DNA from: an uncultured euryarchaeote | GTDB taxonomy: Archaea; Thermoplasmatota; Poseidoniia; Poseidoniales; Poseidoniaceae | NCBI GenBank assembly: GCA_937897005.1 | Contig: CALCOQ010000008.1 | Location: 1-11,368 of the forward strand | Length of the DNA: 11,368 bases | Direction: 5' to 3' | Position numbers and translations under genes: made by a program | The notes under the pieces: generated by a model | The model's input: only the letters and a program-made list of their open reading frames with translations | Databases searched by the model: none | Told to the model about the DNA's origin: nothing | In this document: piece after piece, positions 5,779 to 11,368 of the stretch | How positions within the stretch are numbered: the first letter of the stretch is position 1 | How the letters are laid out: every line of letters begins with the position of its first letter

Positions 5779-7119
5779 ATGGGTTTCAAACGGGTCCTTA
5801 TCGCAAATCGCGGTGAAATCGCTTTGAGAATCCTCAGGGCGTTGAGAGAAATGGATATTGAAGTAGCGATAATCCATGGAAGGGAAGACCGTACATCTCT
5901 CCCGGTCAGGCTATCGGATGTGGCAGTTCCCATTTATCGCGATAATCCGCTGGAATCATATCTGGATATTGAAGCAGTGATTGATGCTGCAAAGAGTGTC
6001 TCTGCTGATGCGATTCATCCAGGATACGGTTTTCTTGCTGAGAATGCTTCATTCGTGTCAAGATTGGAGGAGGAAGGAATAACATTCATCGGTCCCAGTT
6101 CAGATGTCATCACCCTTCTGGGTGACAAGATAGAGGCAAGAGCGGCCATGGAGGCTGCGGGTCTCCCGATCGCTGCAGGAAGCAGTGAACCGATTTCCGA
6201 GGCAGGTGTTGCTTCTGAGTTGGCTGATGAAATCGGCTATCCAGTCATCATCAAGGCAGCAGCGGGAGGCGGGGGCATCGGTATGCAGATAGTCAATCAA
6301 GCTGAGGAATTCGAGTCTGCTTTGAATCTCTGTCAGTCTCGAGCCCGGAGTGCCTTCGGAGATGAGAGAGTCTTTGTTGAGAAGTATATCGAAGGGGCGC
6401 AACATGTGGAATTCCAGGTACTCGGTGACGGTGATTCTGCGATACATTTCGGGGAAAGATTCTGCAGTATCCAGAGAAGGCATCAGAAACTTGTCGAAGA
6501 AGGCCCTTGGCTTGATGATGCCAAACGTCAGGAAATCGGCGATATGGTCTGCAGAGGAGCAGAAGCAGTTGCCTACAAGGGTCTGGCAACCTTTGAATTC
6601 CTACGTGATGTTCAAGGGGAGTTCTATTTTCTAGAGGTCAATCCGCGAGTTCAGGTTGAGCATACGGTCACTGAAATGATCACTGGTCACAATCTGGTTC
6701 AATCAGGAATAAGAATTGCTGAAGGTGAGAAGTTATCCTTGACTCAAGATGAGATAACTTGGAATGGTCATGCTATCCAATGCAGGATCAATGCTGAGGA
6801 TCCAAGTCAATTCATCCCTTCGCCAGGGAAATTGTGGGAGTGTCATTTTCCTTCTGGATATGGAATCAGGGTAGATACCCATGCTCATGTTGGATATGAG
6901 ATGCCAGGTTGTTTCGACAGTCTGTTGGCTAAACTTCTGACCTGGGGACCCAGCCGTGAAGATGCGATTGCAAGAATGCGTTCTGCGCTGGATGAGACAA
7001 TACTGGTTGGAGTCAAGAATCTGATTCCCTTACATCGTAGAATCATGGATGAGAAAGATTTCCTTGCCCGAGATGTGACCATTCAGTATATTGATACTCA
7101 TCAGGAATTATTGGGTTGA
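5779..7119 (+). CDS. accC: Biotin carboxylase subunit of an acyl-CoA (or pyruvate) carboxylase
   Basis: The 446-residue protein has the standard length for a stand-alone biotin carboxylase, which uses ATP and bicarbonate to carboxylate biotin on a carrier protein. The start is fixed by FKRVLIANRGEIALRILRAL. It has an ATP-grasp fold with HPGYGFLAENA (80-90), GDK (Lys117), VIIKAAAGGGGIGM (156-169, Lys159), HVEFQ (His209), RRHQKLVEE (233-241), FEF (Glu273), FLEVNPRVQVEHTVTE (284-299, with Glu286, Asn288, Arg290) and IQCRINAEDP (Arg336). These line up with the catalytic set known from E. coli AccC. The glycine loop has Ile where most relatives have Lys or Arg (GGGG-K/R-GM). There is no biotin-carrier domain at the C-terminus, and no carboxyltransferase or carrier gene in the window, so the CoA substrate is unknown. 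Four bases separate it from the sugar kinase, so the two are probably one transcript. Confidence 0.93.
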   Translation: MGFKRVLIANRGEIALRILRALREMDIEVAIIHGREDRTSLPVRLSDVAVPIYRDNPLESYLDIEAVIDAAKSVSADAIHPGYGFLAENASFVSRLEEEGITFIGPSSDVITLLGDKIEARAAMEAAGLPIAAGSSEPISEAGVASELADEIGYPVIIKAAAGGGGIGMQIVNQAEEFESALNLCQSRARSAFGDERVFVEKYIEGAQHVEFQVLGDGDSAIHFGERFCSIQRRHQKLVEEGPWLDDAKRQEIGDMVCRGAEAVAYKGLATFEFLRDVQGEFYFLEVNPRVQVEHTVTEMITGHNLVQSGIRIAEGEKLSLTQDEITWNGHAIQCRINAEDPSQFIPSPGKLWECHFPSGYGIRVDTHAHVGYEMPGCFDSLLAKLLTWGPSREDAIARMRSALDETILVGVKNLIPLHRRIMDEKDFLARDVTIQYIDTHQELLG

Positions 7120-7123
7120 TAGC

Positions 7124-8050
7124 ATGGATGTTGTGATGATTGGTAGTCTGGCGTACGATAGTGTGGAGAGCCCTGCAGGGGCAATCGTCGAAGGTCTAGG
7201 TGGTTCAGCCACTTTTGCCGGAGTTTCTGCATGTAGATTGAACCGTTTCGTGGATGGAGGGATTGACATTGGTGTTGTTGGTGTTGTAGGTAAGGATTTC
7301 CTGCAGTCTGATGTTGAACGACTGGAAGGTCATGGTCTTGATCTTGGAGGAGTGGAGAGGTCTGACGATTTGACTTTCAGATGGGTGGCTAGATATGGCG
7401 ATGATTTCGGTGATGTCGAGACACTTGATACACAGGTCAACTGTATCATTGGATATTCACCGCAGGTTCCGGAGGATTGGCGTTCATGTGCAGTTTTGTT
7501 ACTCGCCAACATGGCACCCAGTCTGCAGGAAGCCATGCTCGAACAGGTTGATTCGACCGCTTTGGTATTGGCTGATTCAATGGAGAAGTGGATTGTGGAA
7601 GAGCTTGATGGAGTGTGTGAAGTCATGGCCAGAACCGATGTTCTGGTCATCAATGAGACAGAGGCTGAATCGATATCAGGTCATTCGGATATTGAAGAGG
7701 CTGCTTCGCTCCTGAAGTCGAGAATCAGAGGGGATATCGTGATCATCAAACTTGGCGCTCAGGGTGCCACTGCATTCTTTGGTGGAGAGTCGATACATGT
7801 TCCAGCGGTTCCCGGATGTATTCCTGCAGATCCTACTGGGTGCGGTGACAGTTTCATTGGTACCTTGGCTGCACATATGGCTATCAATATTCGAGCAGGC
7901 AGAGCCCCAGAACATTCTCTCAGAGACAGCATGGTGGATGCCACAGTAGCCGCATCGTTGGCTCTTGAAGGATTCAGCATCCAAGCCATCGAGGCGGCAG
8001 GTCAGGTTGAATATTCGCGTCGCGCAGCAGCGGTCGAATCAATCGTTTGA
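7124..8050 (+). CDS. PfkB/ribokinase-family sugar kinase
   Basis: The 308-residue protein starts at ATG 7124, just after the biotin carboxylase stop; a longer open frame inside that gene is unlikely to be used. It begins VVMIGSLAYDSVESPAG, then GGSATFAG (26-33, sugar-binding region), GVVGKDF and the central TFRWVARYGDDFGDVETLDT. It continues with LLANMAPSLQ, VINETEAE (175-182), IIKLGAQGA, and the ATP/anion-hole motif DPTGCGDSFIG (236-246) with catalytic Asp242. The TFRW...Y...TLDTQ and LAN..P.LQ pattern recalls a broad PfkB subgroup annotated only as 'sugar kinase', with unassigned substrate; this comparison is from memory. It likely phosphorylates a sugar or nucleoside hydroxyl with ATP. Its last 12 bases overlap the end of the converging gene. 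Confidence 0.9.
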   Translation: MDVVMIGSLAYDSVESPAGAIVEGLGGSATFAGVSACRLNRFVDGGIDIGVVGVVGKDFLQSDVERLEGHGLDLGGVERSDDLTFRWVARYGDDFGDVETLDTQVNCIIGYSPQVPEDWRSCAVLLLANMAPSLQEAMLEQVDSTALVLADSMEKWIVEELDGVCEVMARTDVLVINETEAESISGHSDIEEAASLLKSRIRGDIVIIKLGAQGATAFFGGESIHVPAVPGCIPADPTGCGDSFIGTLAAHMAINIRAGRAPEHSLRDSMVDATVAASLALEGFSIQAIEAAGQVEYSRRAAAVESIV

Positions 8051-9733
8051 ATCCAGACGTGGCAGGCCAGCAACTCCAGTACTGGAGTCACTGGTGGCAG
8101 AGAGGTCTGAGAACCTCAAAGGGACATCTACATCGGGCAGAATTCCTGCGCGGTGATTCTCAAGCATCCTTGAGACTTCATCAACCACCAAGCCCTTTTC
8201 AGAATCAGCCATCCTCTGGATTTCTATTATCAATTGTGAATCGCTGTTCCTCTTAGCCTCCAACCTGAGAAGTTCTGCGGTTCGGAATTCGCTTCCACCC
8301 CGCTTCAGCAGTCCCCTTGCTTTCTGCCCCAACTTGCCGAGTCCTGGAAGCAGTCTGTTTCGCACCGTCTTTGTACTTCCCAGTCGAATGCTGTCATTTC
8401 TGAATCTGATTCTTCGGAATCTACCCCCACTACGATCGCTCCTCAACTTCTGCATGTGTGGGAATCGTTCCAGCCCTTCGCTTCTTTCTGCATTGGCCAT
8501 TTTTGCACTGGCCACCAGTTGTGATGAATCTCCATCCACCATCTCGGCATCAAGGATATCTGGTTCAACCTGGATACGGTCCTTTTCAGGGTCATTAAGA
8601 TCGACCGGTGGAAGGAAACTTGGAATGAACTTTGTCGGAGCTTGACTGAGTCCCACCTGGACATCATCCTTGAGCATTGCATCGCCTGATATTCCACCAG
8701 CATCCTTGAGCATTTCCATTGAGGAGCGGTGTCTATTTTCCTGCCAAGGGAGCCTATGGTCGTGGATATTCTGCTGATAAGATGGTGTGGACACAATGGG
8801 TTGTGGTGGTGAAGTCGGATGTGATGATGGTGCATCAAAGATTCCACCTTCTCCAAACATCGAGAATCCTTCGTTCATAGGGGCTTGAAACTGTTCATTT
8901 TGCGGAGAGGTGAATTCTTGTTGGAAAGCACTGTTCGGCATCGGTTTAACATCGTTCATCGCCCAAGGGTCCTTCACTTGATCATAGGGTATTGGATTAT
9001 GTGAGATTTCAGAATGAGCATCTCTTGCTCGTTTGAAAGAATGTGGTTCATAGCGCTGTTCGGTGTGCTCTGGCTCGTTTGAAACGACCGCAGAACCTGC
9101 AATTGAGCCTAACCATACCGGGGGCAGGTCTTTCTGTTCATCGCTATCATCACCAAGGAGAGTTGTGATTGAAGTGCTGGCCAACAGTGGTTCGGGTTCA
9201 CTCTCGGCCACCAATCTTTCCTCAATTGCTTTGGTGGTGGGGAAATCAGTGGTTCGCATCAAGAATGCTAGTCCTTCTCTTGCTTCTTCGAGTGTCTGGC
9301 CATCCTGTAACCTCTGAACAAGAGCAGTCATTCGCATCAATGATGCATCGTTTCCATAGAGAGTATGACAATCTCCATTCGTGGTATCGATGGTGAGTGT
9401 GGGCCTCCTGCCCAGTGCCCAACCAAGAATGATTGCTGACCCAACACCCAGAAACCAGTATTGTGCGGGAGGAAGGAACACTCTCCATGCAGCGTATATC
9501 AGAAACAATCCGATACCGAACAACCAACGAGGAATCAGAGGAGTGGTATGATGCCGCATCCTAGCAACAGCATCATGCATGAGATTGAGCGTGTGTCCAG
9601 AACGCCGTTCAAGAATCAATCTTGAAGAATCAAGCACCGCTTTGCAACGGCCGTCAAAGCCTGATAAGCGCAGGGAGGAGAACACTTCCGCATCCCCTCC
9701 CTCGCAGCGAGAGTCCTGCGAGTTTGAGTGCAT
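8039..9733 (-). CDS. Two-helix membrane protein with PH-like N-terminal region and long disordered tail
   Basis: I do not recognise a named family. From ATG 9733 it has 564 residues (GTG 9757 would add 8). Residues about 35-60 (DSSRLILERRSGHTLNLMHD) and 110-135 (LTIDTTNGDCHTLYGNDASL) look like the halves of a small beta-rich, PH-like domain split by a transmembrane hairpin (about 65-86 and 92-108). A helical acidic stretch follows, then about 250 residues (roughly 165-415) rich in Pro, Ser, Gln, Asn and Met with little predicted structure. Next is a strongly basic segment (about 420-480, with GGRFRRIRFRN and GQKARGLLKRGG), then helices (TAELLRLEAKRNS, IIEIQRMADSEKG) and a polar tail. The PH-like reading is inference. 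It may be a scaffold anchored on the cytoplasmic face. It lies 91 bases after the SelB-like gene on the same strand and converges on the kinase with a 12-base overlap. Confidence 0.7.
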   Translation of the reverse strand: MHSNSQDSRCEGGDAEVFSSLRLSGFDGRCKAVLDSSRLILERRSGHTLNLMHDAVARMRHHTTPLIPRWLFGIGLFLIYAAWRVFLPPAQYWFLGVGSAIILGWALGRRPTLTIDTTNGDCHTLYGNDASLMRMTALVQRLQDGQTLEEAREGLAFLMRTTDFPTTKAIEERLVAESEPEPLLASTSITTLLGDDSDEQKDLPPVWLGSIAGSAVVSNEPEHTEQRYEPHSFKRARDAHSEISHNPIPYDQVKDPWAMNDVKPMPNSAFQQEFTSPQNEQFQAPMNEGFSMFGEGGIFDAPSSHPTSPPQPIVSTPSYQQNIHDHRLPWQENRHRSSMEMLKDAGGISGDAMLKDDVQVGLSQAPTKFIPSFLPPVDLNDPEKDRIQVEPDILDAEMVDGDSSQLVASAKMANAERSEGLERFPHMQKLRSDRSGGRFRRIRFRNDSIRLGSTKTVRNRLLPGLGKLGQKARGLLKRGGSEFRTAELLRLEAKRNSDSQLIIEIQRMADSEKGLVVDEVSRMLENHRAGILPDVDVPLRFSDLSATSDSSTGVAGLPRLDSND

Positions 9734-9824
9734 CCCAGCGGCTCGACGAATTCTCACTCAATATGAATGCTACGTTACTTCTCGCGTGTGAGATGGGGAT
9801 TTTGAGAGATATTTTCTGAGCCGA

Positions 9825-10850
9825 CTATTTTTGTATCAACTCGGTGATTCTGCCTATGACCCTAGGTGAGGAATCAAGTTGATTCAATAATGCTCTACCG
9901 GGGCCATCTATGCGAATCAGTATTGGTGAATCCCATTTGATATCAAGATAATCATCCTCCACCTCAGTGATCCGTCCAACCACGAATTGAAGATCCGATG
10001 AAATATGAACCACGTCTCCCACCACGAGCTGTCGACGTTGGAATGGATTCTTTTCCACTTTGACTCTGGTTGCGGAAGTGCTTGCCAATGGCAAGGGGGC
10101 TCCATCCTCGATATTCTTCTCAGGCGTAGGTAGGTGAATCAGAATCGCACCGGTGGAGAGCCATGCCTCATCGGCATTTCGCATCGCTATTCCAACCCTG
10201 TCTCCAGCAACTGCTGTTTGAACATCATCATCCATGACTTGAAGAGACCTGGCATTTGCAGTTCCTTCACTGGGTAGTGCCAACAATTCATCATGCACCG
10301 AAACAGAACCCTGTTGTACATAGCCGATAGCAACCAAGCCTATTCCCTTGACGTTGAAATGCTGATCGATGGGAATGATCAATGGCAACGTTGCTTCTGC
10401 AGTCAATTCAGGCAGCATTTCGTCCAGCATTTTCATTAATTTCTCTCGGATATCAATCCCATCGACTTCAACTCTGTGCCAGGAAGACAGTCCAGCTTGT
10501 TGTATCAGGGCCGCGACCTGTTCTTCATCGACCCATCCATCGTCTGGAGGATTGATGGCATATAGGCCTCTTTCCATACCAGCCGAAGAAAAAGCAACCA
10601 GCGCTTCTCCAAGAGCAGCATCGATGGCTTTCACTTCAATGAATCCTGCACGAGCAACTCCTAAGGCCTCAAGGAAGGGGGGCAATCTTTCAGGGAATCT
10701 TGCCGGTCTTATCAGTGACAGTATTCGTTGGCTTCCATCTTCTGCATTTTCTTTGTGAACATATGTATGTACATCCCTTTGATCTGAGGATTTTGCAATC
10801 TCTTTCGCCAATTTGTCTGAGCCTATCATTGCAATGTTCAGTACCGGCAT
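9825..10850 (-). CDS. Archaeal SelB-like protein (aSelBL) with degenerate GTPase domain
   Basis: From ATG 10850 the protein has 341 residues. Residues about 155-230 are a clear EF-Tu domain 2: PLIIPIDQHFNVKGIGLVAI, GSVSVHDELLALP, ARSLQ and AVAGDRVGIAMRN. A domain 3-like beta region follows (about 250-341, RVKVEKNPF, GDVVHISSDLQFVVGRI). The N-terminal third keeps the order of a G domain but lacks its motifs: NIAMIGSDKLAKEIAK stands where a GxxxxGKS/T P-loop should be, and no DxxGH or NKxD is seen. This fits aSelBL, a family of archaeal SelB relatives known for damaged G motifs and for lacking the C-terminal mRNA-binding domain; they are found in archaea without selenocysteine. They may still contact the ribosome or aminoacyl-tRNA. 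A TTG at 10919 overlapping the thioesterase stop would add 23 residues; the ATG matches the expected N-terminus better. Probably co-transcribed with the thioesterase. Confidence 0.8.
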   Translation of the reverse strand: MPVLNIAMIGSDKLAKEIAKSSDQRDVHTYVHKENAEDGSQRILSLIRPARFPERLPPFLEALGVARAGFIEVKAIDAALGEALVAFSSAGMERGLYAINPPDDGWVDEEQVAALIQQAGLSSWHRVEVDGIDIREKLMKMLDEMLPELTAEATLPLIIPIDQHFNVKGIGLVAIGYVQQGSVSVHDELLALPSEGTANARSLQVMDDDVQTAVAGDRVGIAMRNADEAWLSTGAILIHLPTPEKNIEDGAPLPLASTSATRVKVEKNPFQRRQLVVGDVVHISSDLQFVVGRITEVEDDYLDIKWDSPILIRIDGPGRALLNQLDSSPRVIGRITELIQK

Positions 10851-10915
10851 CGAGCCGGCCAGAGGACCACTCCGTTTGAGGTTTCTAGCCAACCCAACTC
10901 TAATTCTGCCATGCT

Positions 10916-11368
10916 TCAATCAGAATCAGAACGGTTTTGCTGTTTCTTTCTCTCCAGCAAGTCAGTTCTAATCGACTGAGCATCTTCCCAATCCACCTTC
11001 TCTTCGTCACTCTCTGGAATCAGTTGTGGAATGGGAATAGGGCGCATCTGGTTGTCAATGGCCACCATGAAAAAGAATCCAGAGCAGATCTCCTGTCTTG
11101 TCCAGTCGGCTTTTTGCATTGCGTATGCATTGACTTTGCAGGCAGCACTGTGGGTTGAGGTGAATACGACCTTGCCTACAACTTCGATGAGGTCTCCTTG
11201 TCGGGCTGGCCTCTTGAATTCCATCGGGTCGATTGAAACAGTAACGAATTCTCTGTGGGCGAACTTACTGGCGACTATTCCTGCTGCTTTGTCCATAATC
11301 TCCATCAAACGGCCACCGAACAATGTGCCGTAACTATTGGTATCTTGGGGAAATACTTCCTCTATCAG
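10916..11368 (-). CDS. Acyl-CoA thioesterase, hotdog fold (5' end outside window)
   Basis: The frame stays open to the window edge, so the first residues are missing; 150 residues are visible. The first stretch reads EEVFPQDTNSYGTLFGG, followed by RLMEIMDKAAGIVA. This is the signature of the YciA/ACOT (4HBT) acyl-CoA thioester hydrolases, with Asn11, the GTLFGG turn and Asp26 lining the expected active site. Next come VTVSIDPMEFKRPARQGDLI and EVVGKVVFTSTHSAACKVNA, the core strands of the hotdog fold, then a charged C-terminal helix (RTDLLERKKQQNRSDSD). A TTG at 11323 lies inside the conserved motif and cannot be the true start. The enzyme would release free fatty acid and CoA in the cytoplasm; chain-length preference is not visible. 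It heads a leftward series with the aSelBL gene (stop 65 bases before that ATG). Confidence 0.9.
   Translation of the reverse strand: MIEEVFPQDTNSYGTLFGGRLMEIMDKAAGIVASKFAHREFVTVSIDPMEFKRPARQGDLIEVVGKVVFTSTHSAACKVNAYAMQKADWTRQEICSGFFFMVAIDNQMRPIPIPQLIPESDEEKVDWEDAQSIRTDLLERKKQQNRSDSD

Noticed and set aside
7091..7123. Longer start of the sugar kinase inside the biotin carboxylase gene
   Set aside because: The first strand of the PfkB fold begins at the ATG at 7124, and the added residues have no family match.
10851..10919. N-terminal extension of the SelB-like protein from a TTG at 10919
   Set aside because: The overlap with the thioesterase stop is attractive, but the extra 23 basic residues precede the natural first strand (MPVLNIAMIG). 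It remains possible.
1..11368. Mobile elements, CRISPR arrays, tRNA or rRNA genes, or a defence cassette
   Set aside because: I found no transposase or integrase motifs, regularly spaced repeats, cloverleaf sequences or effector domains. The SLOG protein alone is not enough to claim a defence system.

Overview
The window looks like a chromosomal segment of an archaeon. The strongest evidence is a full-length Orc1/Cdc6 replication initiator, plus an archaeal SelB-like (aSelBL) pseudo-translation factor. The Shine-Dalgarno-like site before orc1/cdc6 fits an archaeal 16S tail, and several genes seem to use GTG or TTG starts or have them as alternatives. Mesophilic base composition and metabolic genes of mixed archaeal/bacterial type would fit a Thermoplasmatota lineage such as marine group II (Poseidoniales). 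That placement is inference from gene content, not a computed phylogeny.

Layout. (1) 1-588: the 3' end of a membrane-anchored family 2 glycosyltransferase (+). (2) 615-2484: a leftward pair, orc1/cdc6 followed by a four-helix membrane protein. (3) 2485-2962: the only long gene-free stretch, directly upstream of orc1/cdc6. It holds origin-box-like sequences, a G7 tract and a block of about 78% A+T with a hairpin and three AATAATTA copies, and is the best candidate for a replication origin. (4) 2963-5155: a divergent pair, an RNase Z-like metallo-beta-lactamase protein (-) and a flavodoxin-less CysJ/P450-reductase-type FAD/NADPH oxidoreductase (+). (5) 5165-5668: a SLOG/DUF2493 protein (-). (6) 5779-8050: a tight rightward pair, biotin carboxylase then PfkB-family sugar kinase. 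(7) 8039-11368: a leftward run read in the order acyl-CoA thioesterase (5' end outside the window), aSelBL, and a long two-helix membrane protein with a disordered tail.

How the genes fit together. The orc1/cdc6 gene and its upstream region form a coherent initiator-origin module. The biotin carboxylase and the thioesterase both concern acyl-CoA chemistry but lie in separate transcription units, and no carboxyltransferase or biotin carrier gene is present. The rest looks like ordinary housekeeping and poorly characterised core genes. I see no insertion sequence, CRISPR array, tRNA, rRNA or defence cassette. I found no convincing undescribed multi-gene system. The points most worth checking are the origin, the degenerate SelB-like protein, the two-helix tail protein, and the SLOG protein with altered motifs.
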